Source: Megalobrama amblycephala
Taxonomy: Eukaryota; Chordata; Actinopteri; Cypriniformes; Xenocyprididae
NCBI RefSeq assembly: GCF_018812025.1
Contig: NC_063063.1
Span: 6,106,442-6,170,441 of the forward strand
DNA: 64,000 nucleotides
Direction: 5' to 3'
A model generated the notes under the pieces. It saw nothing but the letters and a program-made list of their open reading frames with translations. It had not been told where the DNA came from and did not search any database. Positions 14,345 to 27,500 of this stretch are shown here, in pieces (the first letter of the stretch is position 1; each line of letters opens with the position of its first letter). The position numbers and the translations under genes were made by a program.

Positions 14345-17300
14345 ATCTGCAAAAATGTCAACAATTCTGTGTTTTTCTGTCAATATGGGGTGCTGTGTGT
14401 ACATTAATGAGGAAATGATTTTAGCAAATGGTTGCAATATAACAAGGAGTGAAAAATTTAATGGGGTCTGAATACTTTCTGTACCCGACTGTATATATAC
14501 ATATATTAAAATTAACTGATATCATGCATAGATATTTGCTTTATCTTTCTTTTAGAGAGACGAAATTTAAGACTTTAGAATTAATTAGTAAAACTGATGA
14601 CTATATATGCATAAACATACATTTATGTACATAATTATTGAAACTTAATAGTGAAAGTATCATGTTTTTATAAATAATATGCATACTTATTTTACTTATT
14701 ATTCCTTTATTACTTATTTTTCCAATATATTTTATATTATATATCCACACACTAACTGCTTGGTTGCCATGATAAAAATTACAACACAAAAAATTACAGC
14801 ATGATATATGATTTTTATCAATCACACATATGTAAAGCTTTCTTTCATTTAAATTTATACTCTGAAGATGCCATTTTTTAATCTAGCAAGAACATGAGCG
14901 AAATAATTAAGTACATGAACTACATGAATTATGCTGTAGCAGAGGTACTGATATACTCCAGGAAGCACATCATGAGATAACGCAGTAGGCTGAAGGAAAA
15001 AAGACAGAGAAACAGAGAGGAGTGCAGATGTGTTAAAATGAAGAGGGTACAGACAAAGGGAAACACATCGAAGTGAAAAAGAGGCTAGCTGTGGAGTAAA
15101 CCGACCACCTGAGTAATGACACAATGAGCAGAGTGCAGCTCTTCTGACAGCTGATAAAGGCGACTGGGCTTTAGAATACCTAATCATTGGCCACGCACAA
15201 CACGGTTCCCCTAAAATGTGTCCTTGGATGCATCTGCTGGCCCGAAGTCAAACGGCTCCAAATGTTAAAGTAAACATGATTTAGAGCACCTCTTTGCTCA
15301 CTCTGGCTGTCAGACAAGCACGGATAAGGCAAATGGGCTGAAAGAGCTAAAGCGCTAATGTACTAACACTCCCACAATGAACAAAAAGCTTTTAGGTTGC
15401 TTTTACTACGGTCGGGGGAAAAAAATGTGATTCGGAACTTTTATGTTTTATGCAACTTTTTCAAGTCTAGATAGAAGGTTGTGGGACTTTACAAACCTAA
15501 TTAACAAACGAAAAAGCAGAAATGTGGGAACAATAAGGAAATTACTCTTGCTACTGTCAAAAAAGGGAATGCTTCTGCAGTGAGAAGTAGTACGTCTAAG
15601 CAATGTTTTTTTTTTTTTTTTTTTCCTCTGTTTAAAAAAAAAAAATCTTCAGTAGGCTGTTAATAAGCTATCTGTTTTACATTTAAATTGGGAACATTTA
15701 ATCAATGAATCACCATCACCTCTCATGTTTGAAGTGTTAAACTAATTACCTGTGAATTATCTGTCTCGTAATGCTTTTAGCTTTCCGTGCTTTTAGCACT
15801 ATTAATGTACTTTGCGGACTGACAGCTTGACTGTATAAACACACTGGGGTTTATAACAAAGAAAAAAGTTATTCATATTGAGATTTGCTAGATTTTTATC
15901 CTTGTAAAATATAAATAAATTGTGATCTCTTTTAATGTAGCTTCTCTAATGTTTCCAATCAAATGCAACTACATTCACAGCATTTCTTATCTTTGTTTGT
16001 ACAAAAGATTTAAGAGCCAGTAAATTCATATTTCATGAATAAACAATGATGACTCCCTTCTTTAGTTTGCTTCTATTTCCGGTCCCATTTAAAATAACTG
16101 AAAAAGCTATACAAATCATATAACTGAAACGTTTGAAATGCAAGTCAAATATGTGCTTAAATTCAATGTGCTGCTGTTGTTGCTTGCTACAAAAAAATAT
16201 TTGTGTAAAACAAGACATTCCAGTCTGCCTATGCCTATGCCACGTGCCGTACACAAGGGAAGAAAAAAAAAAAAAAAAAAACACTCAAAAAATTAATAAT
16301 TGGATTTACTTAAAAAAGCAGTGTCAAGTCGTTCCACGCAACTATATTGAGTAATTTGTACAAATAATAATTTAGTTGTATGAACAAAAGAAATTCAAGT
16401 AGAGCTGACAAAATGTCTTTAAGTAAATACAAATAATTTGAATTTGTCACTGTTACATAATATTAATATGTGCAGTTTACTTAATAATGTTTATTATGTA
16501 AGTTGAACACTTAATTTACCTTATTAAATTATTATTTGCTCTATAAAATGCACTCAAAAAATAACTCATTGAACAAACTCAACTGAATTGAGAGCAAGAA
16601 TTACATCCTAATGTTACATCCTAATGTATATCTGAGTGCTCACAGCCAATCACAGGTGCCACTCTTCTGCATAATGGTAACCACAAAATTTAAAAAAAAC
16701 ATTACAGAAACTCCTCTAAATGTCCAACATAACTGAACATTAAACACTAACATAAACTAACAACATCTTTCCCTTTACTGAAATATAAATTTACACTTTA
16801 ATCCCTGAATTTACTCTCCTGCATCATAGTCCCTTGCAAAGCATGCTGGGAACTATGGATCCACTGCCAAGTTAGTTCTGTCAACATTAATTTGTGCGTT
16901 TCACTCAGCAATGTTAAGTTGAACAAACACTTATTAAAGGGATAGTTCACCCAAAAATGAAAATTTGACGTTTATCTGCTTACCCCTAGGGCATCCAAGA
17001 TGTAGGTGACTTTGTTTCTTCAGTAGAACACAAATGATGATTTTTAACTCCAACCGTTGCCGTCTGTCAGTCATATAATGCCATGCAATGTCAGTGGGAA
17101 TTCCATCTACAAACCCAATTCCAAAAAAGTTGGGACAATTGTGTACAAATTGTGAATAAAAACAGAATGCATTGATGTGGAAGTTTCAAATTTCAATATT
17201 TTATTCAGAATACAACATAGATGACATATCAAATGTTTAAACTGAGAAAATGTATCATTTTAAGGGAAAAATGATAGTTGGGAAAGTTTATTTTAAATTT

Positions 17301-20300
17301 CATGACATCGACACATCTCAAAAAAGTTGGGACAAGGCCATGTTTACCACTGTGTGGCATCCCCTCTTCTTTTTATAACAGTCTGCAAACAGCTGGGGAC
17401 TGAGGAGACAAGTTGCTCAAGTTTAGGAATAGGAATGTTGTCCCATTCTTGTCTAATACAGGCTTCTAGTTGCTCAACTGTTTTAGGTCTTCTTTGTCGC
17501 ATCTTCCTCTTTATGATGCGCCAAATGTTTTCTACGGGTGAAAGATCTGGACTGCAGGCTGGCCATTTCAGTACCCGAATCCTTCTTCTAGGCAGCCATG
17601 ATGTTGTAATTGATGCAGTATGTGGTCTGGCATTGTCATGTTGGAAAATGCAAGTAGCACGTCCGTTCTGCACCTGCGTGAGATGAAATGCCTTTCCGTA
17701 CCAGCAGGTGGCTCCGACGCGATTCAACATTTCGCAACACTTCAGCTGACGGTGCGGAACACACTGAGAAAACTTAAAAAACTGTCATTATCCGCTAATG
17801 CGGCCACGCCCACGGAGGGGCTATTCAGATGCAAATTCTGAGTCAATACATGCATTCATCGTCTCAATTGTGTATTTATTGTCTTGAAAAGTGTTTTGAA
17901 TAGCCATAGTTAGCGATCTCTGTCCTCTGTTAGTTCGGTTAGTTCCTGGATTGCCTATTCTTCTTTAGTGCTCAGGCATTTGTGGACTAAAGGTGTACAG
18001 AGCGCCCTCCGGCTGTGAGTATGAATTGAAAACACAGTATCCAACACTCATAGTAATGACAATAAATCCTGAATAAATATTACTCTTCTGTATAGAAAAT
18101 TGACAAACATATGAGAATCCATCAATATTTCTCCAAATGTGCATGCTTTTAAGCTAAAAGCCTATATGAAATGCCATAGAGGTAACATAATTGTTCAGAC
18201 ACTTTGCATCACAGAAATACATTATATTTTAAAGAATATAATAGAATACCATTTTTTAAATTGTAATATTTCACAGTATTGCTGTTTTTTCTGTATGTTT
18301 GATTTACACCATGATGAGATTTAAATCATGATCACAGGGTTTTTTCACAGCCTACCTGACTGAAAGGCCTCATTAATATGCAAGTCATTTCAGGTCATTA
18401 TTATGTGATTCTTTTGTCTTCTCAGGTGAGAATCACCCATTATACATGAGGATTCACGCCTCCACGCATACTGTGTTTCTTGACCAAAGATGTTTTAGAA
18501 AATTTAAATCTCTCTATTGTTTTATATGAACAAGCAGGCAGCATAATTTTTACCTCATTTTGAAGCAAAAACTCTAGTCTACAACCTCAAATACCCAGAA
18601 GTCTTGTGAACAAATATTTAATATATATTTTTTGGCTTTATTTCAGTGACTTAAGTTTTTTGTTTTTTCAATAACCACGCATAAACGTTATTCCTTCAAA
18701 AATACAAACATGTACATACATGTTCCTCACATATTATTGTAGCCTAGTTTGTGCTGAATACAGTGTAATGACACTTTTTCCATTAATATGTTTATGAACA
18801 ACTGAAAAAAGCACAAATGGCAGGGCATGTCAAAACTTCTCCAGGGTCCCAAAAATCCTCAGACCCCTGAGGGTTAACTTTTCCGGCCTCTTATTGCTCC
18901 CTGCCCCAACTTTTTTGAAATGTGTAGCTCTCATGAAATCCAAAATGAACCAATATTTGGCATGACATTTCAAATGTCACTTTCAACATTTGATATGTTA
19001 TCTATATTCTATTGTGAATAAAATATAAGTTTATGAGATTTGTAAATTATTGCATTCCTTTTTTATTCACAATTTGTACAGTGTCCCAACTTTTTTGGAA
19101 TCGGGTTTGTATAAGAGTCAAAAAACATGCACAGACAAATCCAAATTAAACCCTGCAGTCCGATCAGTTTGTGTTAGAAACCGAACAGTATTTATATCAT
19201 CACTTCCGGCATCAGAGCGTGTTTTCAGACCTCACCAACTGAATGCTCAAGGCAGTTGGACATAGTGGTGTATTAGAGGTAAAAAATTATATAAATACTG
19301 TTCGGTTTCTCGCACAAACCAATCGTTTTGTGTCATAGGACATCAATGTGTCGTCACGAGCCGCAGGGTTTAATTTGATTTGTCTGTGCGTGTTTTTTTT
19401 ACTCTTATAGATGGAGTTCCCACTGACATGCATTATACTACTGACAGACCACAACAGTTGGAGTTAAAAATCATCATTTGTGTTCTACTGAAGAAACAAA
19501 GTCACCTACATCTTGGATTCACTATCCCTTTAAGTAAAGCTGACAATACTCATTTTGAGTAGAAACAACTCAGTTAAATTAAGTTCATGTAGTTACATGA
19601 TTTAAGTAATGTGAACAAGGATGGTTTGAGTGACACTAACAACAGTGAAAGTTCTTTTTTTTTTTTTTTTTGAGTGAAGGAAACAAGTGTGATTGTGATT
19701 AAAGTCGACTTTAGTTAAGACTCAGTTAAAGTCAGAATGAAACGGAAGTTCTGATAGTCTTTTCTTCCCTATTGTGACATATATGCAAGTGAAACGGCTT
19801 CTTCGAACAAGGAGAAAATGTAGGGCGGGACTTGATTTTGTTCATGGGGAATTAATTGGATGGTGGGATGGTTGTGGTTTGCTATTGGTCGATCTCATGT
19901 GAGTGACAGGATGTCCAGCCCTTGTCCATATGTAAAAAGGTCATCAGAGAAGAGAAGATATGTTATTTTGATTATAGATTATGAGGGCACATGAATTAAA
20001 ACAAAAATAATGACGAGCACAGATAAATAATTTATAATAAACACAACAATATTCCATAAAACATAAGAATAGTCAATAGTTTGATTTCATGGTTATATGT
20101 CTTTCAATTTTATAAAAATGCAAAGCAACATGAATGAAAAAGAAAAAAAAAAACTGATGCCTACAGGCGTCTGGTATGAAATGAATCACAAGGAATTTCC
20201 GTGTTTGGGAAAAAGGTGGACAGAAAAAGAGTTTGCAATTTTGGTTACATGCTCTTGCTCTACTTGTAACAAATTTCTTGCACCTTTCTGCATGCTGTAA

Positions 20301-21446
20301 AGGAATGGTATAGGAATGTTATTTTTTCTGGTAGAGGGTTTCTATCATTGAGGAACAAATGAATTCCAAAGTGTTTCAGAAAATTGCACAGCAGAATATT
20401 AAAGCACTTGTCTGTGATGTAAAACTTCAAAGCTGATTCAATATAAAATAGTACGTCCCCAACAGAGTGACTCAAACAGAAGAAATTTCCAGACCTACAA
20501 GATGAAGACCAATCGAGATGTCCAACACATGTAACCTTGGCTAAGGTTATTGCCAATAACAGAGGTTCAACAACTTCCTAGCAATGTTTCTTAGGCCATC
20601 TGCATTGTTTTCTCGTCACTCTCACATTTCATTATCCAATTACTCTTAGTGAATAAAATGATGTTCTTTCCAACACTTTTTCTGGTTGATTACCCTGTTT
20701 CACTTGTAAAACACAACATATTACCATAATAAAATAGGTTGTGGATGTAGCTTCATGCAAAACAAACAACAATGTGCAATATTCAAGTTAAACATCATTT
20801 CACTTTGTTGAGAGTTGAGAGTTGGCTGAAAATAAATCAAGTTTTCAATACATCAACCAAATCTGAAGCTAATAGAAATGCTGATTTAAGGTTGTATGCC
20901 CCATGGCCATAATTTCATGTTTTTAAAGAAGCATTTATCACATAAGCCGGGTGGCGATATCCTAGTGCTCAAGGCTCTGCGCTGGAGCTGCAAATATTGC
21001 AGGTGCAATCGTAGATAGGGGTGACCCGTGAACTGAGTTACTAAGAACCCCATCACCACTTTGCCCTTGAGCCAGACAAAGTTTAGTACAAAAATAAGAC
21101 TTTTGTATTATTTACACTTTTCACTTGCATTGTGTCGCCTACACATTCACTCCCACTCACAAATAATCCATTAATCACCCAATTTATCTACATTATGTTA
21201 AGTTTCACTTCACAAATCATTTTTAGTGGCAATTAAAAAGAAACGCCAATACAACAGTGACTTGTTTGTAGGGAACTGGTTCTTATGCAGAACTGTGTCT
21301 GCTTTTTCAAAACTACTGGAACCAGAATGGTTGTAATGGCATTTAATATTTGATTTTAATGGTGAGTTAAGAGGAGAGTTTCTAGTCTTTTGTAAGTACT
21401 GGAGCATAGACCAACATCAAAAAACAAACAAACAAAACATATATTA

Positions 21447-21505
<59 letters not shown>

Positions 21506-24500
21506 CAGTGTTATGGATATAAATTATCGTTACCTGCAGTACAGAGTCCTTGTCAAGCTGTCTGCATAATAAATAGCTGTCTGATTAAGTATCCCATTAC
21601 TATTTCAATGTGAGAAACCCCTGCGAATGATTCAGTGTATGATTGAACTGTCCAAATAAATCAAACTGAACTGAAAAATTTTCAGACCTTTTTGCCAACC
21701 TATTTGACCAATTAAATCGAAACTTGGTTTATTTGCAAATCCGGCATCACTGGTTACAATTCTAAACAGCTGATACAAAATGATTTTCAGGTGAGTATAT
21801 GGCAATTTCCATTGATAGATAAAGATTTATCCATAATATTTACTTGACAAAATGAGCCTGCTATTTTTAATGAATTGCTTAAAATTAAGTGCTTAATTAA
21901 ACTTGTCTCAAACTCAAAGTTTATCAATTTAAATCAGTCTAATGACTTACTAAATTGATTGGAGTAGTTCTTGGCTTATTCACTAAACTTCAACAAATGA
22001 CTCATAAACACTCAAAATTCACTCTCAAAATTATAAGTGTTTAATCTGTTTGAATTAGTTTCATGAGACACTCCCTCACCAAATCAGTTCTCAATTTATT
22101 CACGGAACCGCAAGTCATTACTTTCAACATGTCTGACTCAAAATGAACCAAAACTTGTGCCAAAAGTCTCATGAGACTCAATAAGTGACAGAAAACACTA
22201 AAGGAATCAAAACACTGGAATAGCTAAGTGGAAATGAAACCAGAATGAAAACGATCCCTAACATTTGAAGCATGTGCAATGCAAAGCCATTTGGACTGTC
22301 ATAGAGAATAAAGAGGTTTTTCAAGAACAGCCATGCAAAATGCACGTCAGTCAAACTACAAACCATTGCCAGTTAAATTCTCAGGCTGGAGCTACAAGAT
22401 ACAGTATGAGGAGTCTTAACGTTACTACTTAAAGCACACGATCAGGAACCACTCACCGGATCTGTGAGCTCCAGGATGCTGGCACGGTAGGTAAGAGGTT
22501 TGCAGTCACGGGTGTTGTCTACCAGGCTGCAAGGTAGAAATATGGGGCCCAGGTCATCTCCGTCCAACACATCCACCGTAAGTGTGGTGGTGGCGGTGAG
22601 CCGGTCCTTTGGGTTTGGAGCTCGGTCCTGAAGGGAAACACAGACGTTTGAATCCAACTCCAAGATTCTAAACTTACTCGCCAGCCAAAAAGCCTCTTTA
22701 GTCAAAGTCAAAATAAGACATTTTACTGACAGTATGAGAAAATTGGACAATTTGCTTAGTTTCTCCATCTCTTTCAAGTCTCTTCAAGCCTTACATTTTT
22801 TCTTGTTGAATATATGAAACTGGTTGTACTGTAAGGATGTTTAGGCCTAAAAAATTCAACGCGCAAACAAGACCAAGACACTGATTAAAGGTGCGGTCAC
22901 ATTAGCGAAATGTCTGTGTAATTTTGTTGGCCAATAAGGTCCATTGTCTGTTTTCAATAGTGTAGCGATGCATGAATCACAGAAGTCACTTTCAAATCAA
23001 ACAGCTTTCTGTTGGTCAAGGCGGTGAATCTGTGTGATCACGCTGAACCTGTTGCAAAATCTCTTTGGGGAAATCTTTCACCTTCACACAAAAATCCACA
23101 AAATGTGGATTACAATTGTACCTCAAGACTGCAATTTTGCTTCAAAATGACAAAAAAAAAAAAAAAATAGTATCATAAAATTAGTTTATAAAACTCTTTT
23201 CCGCTATATTCCAAGTCTTCTGAAGACTTTGTGTGAGGGACAGGCTGAAATATTAGTCCATCTTATGCCATTTAGCAGCAATTAACGTCAAACACATAGC
23301 GTTACGTGTCTAAAGGCACCATTTCTGAATTGAACACAACAGCAAATGAGACTTGAGGGATTCAGAGGAGATTTCCAGTGAATAACAGCTTCAATTTCAG
23401 TCTGTTCCTTCAGAGATGTATAGACTACTTTTATGGTGTTTTTAGGACTATTTTGGAGTTTGGCCATGTAAATCACCATCCACTTTATGTTTTTTTATAG
23501 GCAAAAGAAGCTTGGACACTCTTTGACATCTCAGTTTGTGAAATTCATACAGGATTGAAACGACATGAGACGAGTAATTTTTCAATCTTTTGTACTATAT
23601 TTCTCCTCCTCCTGTGCAGACTTACGTTGGCCTGAATGATGACCAGATAGCGTGTGATCTCTTCATAATTCAGCCTCTCTCTCAAAACCACCGATCCTGA
23701 CAGGGTGAGAGGGATGTCGAATGTCTTGTTTGTGGTCTGTGGAGAAGAAAAGAGTAGGTCAAAAAGGTTTCTCTTACACTCTCACACATACAAAGGCTCA
23801 CACACTTCCAGCCTCATGAGAAATTCATAATCTATCTGCTTCAATAAGAAGAGAATGCTGATGGGACAAAACTGCTTGACTTTCAAAACCTTCTCACCGT
23901 TATTAGCAATACATACAATACGTAACACTTTAAAAGGGATATGGAGACAGGATGATATAAAAATGTTTGATGTGTAAATGGCCACCTATCACAATTACCT
24001 AACCTTTAAATAGAAAGTGAACGCAGTAGTCTTTGCATAGCTAGACCTTTGACTATCAGCATTAAATCCAATCCACATCGCAGGTAACTCTGGCCAAGAA
24101 CCACCCACTTAGACAGGATAATTATTTATCTTCATAATTTTATACCTTGAAAGCAACTTTTTTTTTCTAGGTAAACTTATAAAAAAAAAAATAATTATAA
24201 TTACAGATTTCAGTTAGTCACACTGAGTGTGCTTTCCAGTGAGCATATGCATCAGATGGTCAGTAAACAGGCTGTGGGCAGTGTAAAGGCGTTCCTTTGG
24301 GGCTGAGACTTCGAATGTAGAGGTGTCACACAAAACACTTGAACGTTGTGAATAAAATATTCCTGAAATGGTTAAGTGGTGTTTAGCTCCTCTCACCCCA
24401 CTCACAGCAATAATGCTGCACTAATTAAGAAGCAGTAAGAGAATGTCACCAATTTGCATGTGTAATACCACCATATTCATTTAAATGATTTGCTGGAGTA

Positions 24501-27500
24501 ATTGTATTTGCATTTCATCACATACATACTTTCTGCTATATTTTATTTGGTGAATTTACTGCTATTTGTCTGTATATTTTCATGTTGCTAAATTATGCTC
24601 TGTGATAATCAATGATGCACAACAATCTATTCACCAAGGCTTAGGATTTGTAAGGTTGTGGAGTAAATCATTTGAAAAGAACCTGGTGGAAACTCCTGTG
24701 CTCCCTCTCCAGCACACCCACACCATATAGAAAAATGTATGAAAAAAAAAGAAAAACACGTACCGGATCTTTAGGGTTGTACCGAATGGTGTATTCGATT
24801 TGTCCGTTAGGACCATCATCAATGTCAACAGCCCCGTTGTTCCCTGTAAAACCTGAGAAGATGGTGGTTCCGACAGGAGTTAACTGAAAAAGATAGAAAC
24901 ACATAAGTTAAGCATCTTTAAAACTCTCTCACTTGGCCGCCTATCAGCGTGAATGCAGTTTCATTCTTAGTTGCAACTGCCATTTCATCATCTTGTGCTT
25001 GATTCCTGGTGCTTGTAAGTTGGCGGACTAGTTTATGCTTCAAGCGTCTTGACCGTTGTGTTAAACAGCACTCCTTTGAGGGAGAGTTTGATGGACATGC
25101 TCTTGTAAAGTACACAGCGCTCCTTCTCTTCATCTCTCTCATTCTGGCTGTCATAACGAAGTCCTGCTGCGGTGCGGCTCTCAGAAGTGCGAGGAAAAAG
25201 AGGAAGTAATAGGTACGAGTCTGCTGCGGAAGCTAGAGGCACCTGGGAACTCAGACGTTAGTTCCTGCGCTGCTACTCTGACGTTCTGACAAGACATATT
25301 AGACAGAAAAAAGACAAATTCCCTAAAACAAAAATGGCAAAGAGAGTTAAGATGCTTCAGACAGCCTTTAAGATGAGAATAACTGCCATCACGATCTGAG
25401 GAAAACTCTCCGACTGCTGTCATGAAGAGGTCATGTAAGGCTATCTGAACGAAGAATAATTAAACAGCCTGTTATGCATAATGAGCTCCTACAAACAAAA
25501 TCCTGAGTGAATCTGGCAGGTCAAATAAAGCGCAATTGCATTGCTATTAGCATATGTTCCACTAAGTACAATCAATGAGATTTTTTTTTTTTTTATAACA
25601 GTATAGCAGAGTACTTACATAAAATGCATAAAAATATTAGTTGTCACTCTATGTCTCCCAAAATGTCTTAGTAAGATGATATTTAAAATCGAAATATTTA
25701 TGATCAAACTCTGTAGTTTTTATTGCGGGGGGAAAACATATAATGCAATGCAATACAACAATGATTGAGAGATGAACAAATAAACATTCCTCAAAAGCCT
25801 GATGTATATTTGAAAGATCATCATTTTTACATTTATAATATTTCTTTTACTTGCTAAAACAAATCCTGATGATGTTGACAATTTTTAGATATATAAAATA
25901 GGTTTTATAGGATTAAAATATTGATGCACTCATCTTGCACTCAAATTTTTGTCCAATCAAATGATCTCTAGACTAAGAATGTCCTTTCTGCTCTCACCAA
26001 CAACATGTTGCTGTCGGATGGAAACCTTTTATGCCCAAAACCGCTACTTTTCAGGGGTGAAAATAAATAATAAAAGTGGCACACAGATTGATACAAATAC
26101 TTTAGCTAAAATAATGTTTTTAATAGTGTCTAATTTTATACTATTTTCTGTTTATTTTGATTAATAAAATAATTATTTTTTGTCCAATAAATATACTGTC
26201 ATTAAAATATGTATAATTTAGAATAAAAATACAGAAACAAAATTATTTTAAAAAGTAAAGATTCTGAAAGCACTGAAGGAGATCCCAAAATAATTCAATA
26301 TAGATTTACAGTAGTAACAATAAATGATATTTTATCATATGATATGATTAATATCATATTTTTAAATATGATAGTTTCATTATAAATATGGTGATTATCT
26401 CTAAGGTGGACAACTAACTTAATATATGACATTTACCATCTATTGTGCCTTTTTCTCCAACAGCAGATGCGCTTTTTACCACAAATACCATAAACATATT
26501 CTTCTGTTATTGAAAAACTGTTGCTTTAATTACCTTGAACAAAACTAAAAATCATTAACAAGACCTTTTGTGTCAAAATATGTTCAGTAATTTCAGCGAT
26601 TCTCATTTGCTACTTAAATCTACAAGATTTTAAAGGTGCCCTCGAATGAAAAATTGAATTTATCTTGGCATTGTTAAATAACAAGAGTTCAGTACATGTA
26701 AATGACATACAGTGAGTCTCAAACTCCATTGTTTCCTCCTTCTTATATAAATCTCATTTGTTTAAAAGACCTCCGAAGAACAGGCGAATCTCAACATAAC
26801 ACCGACTGTTACGTAACAGTCGGGGTGTACGCCCCCAATATTTGCATATGCCAGCCCACGTTTCCAACATTATAAAAGGCATTAGACAAGGGCAGCCAGT
26901 TTTAACGTCTGGATCTCTGCACAACCAAATCATCAGACTAGGTAAGCAAGCAAGGACAACAGCGAAAAATGGCAGATGGAGCAATAATAACTGACATGAT
27001 CCATGATAACATGATATTTTTAGTGATATTTGTAAACTGTCTTTCTAAATGTTTCGTTAGCATGTTGCTAATGTACTGTTAAATGTGGTTAAAGTTACCA
27101 TCAGTTATTACTGTATTCACGGAGACAAGAGAGCCGTCGCTATTTTCATTTTTAAACACTTGCAGTCTGTATAATGCATAAACACAACTTCATTCTTTAT
27201 AAATCTCTCCAACAGAGTAGCATTAGCCGTTAGCCACGGAGCACTATCAAACTCATTCAAAATCAGAAGTAAACAATATAACAGTATACAATACTCACAT
27301 AATCCGACGCATGCATGCCGCATGCATGACGAACACTTTGTAAAGATCCATTTTGAGGGTTATATTAGCTGTGTAAACTTTGTTTATGCACTGTTCAAGG
27401 CAAGCACGAGCTCTGTGGGTGTGGACCACGGGATTTAAAGGGGCCGCAGCATAAAATCGGCGCGTTTATAATGATGCCCCAAAATAGGCAGTTAAAAAAA

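Larger units (their letters stand above)
17110..19109 (-). mobile_element. Tc1-type transposon with TA target duplication
   Basis: Ends caaacccaattccaaaaaag at the left and cttttttggaatcgggtttg at the right, flanked by TA at 17108-17109 and 19110-19111. A second copy of aaaaaagttggg lies inside each arm (17320-17331 and, inverted, about 18904-18915), resembling an IR/DR arrangement. The middle (about 17690-18850) is not transposase sequence, so the N-terminal coding part has been lost or replaced. Confidence 0.8.
16934..19533. mobile_element. Palindromic TTAA MITE, split by a Tc1 insertion
   Basis: Left arm begins ttaaagggatagttcaccc; right arm ends ggattcactatccctttaa. Inner arm sequences also pair: gtcagtgggaattccat at 17091-17107 with atggagttcccactgac at 19412-19428, and agagtcaaaaaacatgcaca at 19114-19133 with the inverse of tgtgcgtgttttttttactc at 19385-19404. 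Without the 2-kb Tc1 insert the element is about 0.6 kb and almost entirely foldback. Confidence 0.8.
16281..19676. mobile_element. Outer element of a nested cluster (CACTCAAAAAA ends)
   Basis: The left end cactcaaaaaat occurs at 16551 and again at 16282; either may be the true border. The right end ttttttgagtg at 19666-19676 is its inverse. The interior includes gcaaagcatgctgggaac, also found in the related element at about 36380-37080. The element is interrupted at 16934-19533 by a palindromic MITE that itself contains a Tc1 element. Confidence 0.55.
2369..22456 (-). other. pcdh15 intron between exons E and F (20.1 kb)
   Basis: A large intron filled with microsatellites and transposon copies, listed separately. 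I see nothing specific in 5500-7770, 8460-10322, 12020-12834 (apart from repeated ccaaatga/accgaatga motifs near 12080-12130), 14500-16280, 19680-20940 and 21100-22456, apart from simple A, T and TA runs. Short open frames in these stretches show no recognisable protein family. Confidence 0.7.
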
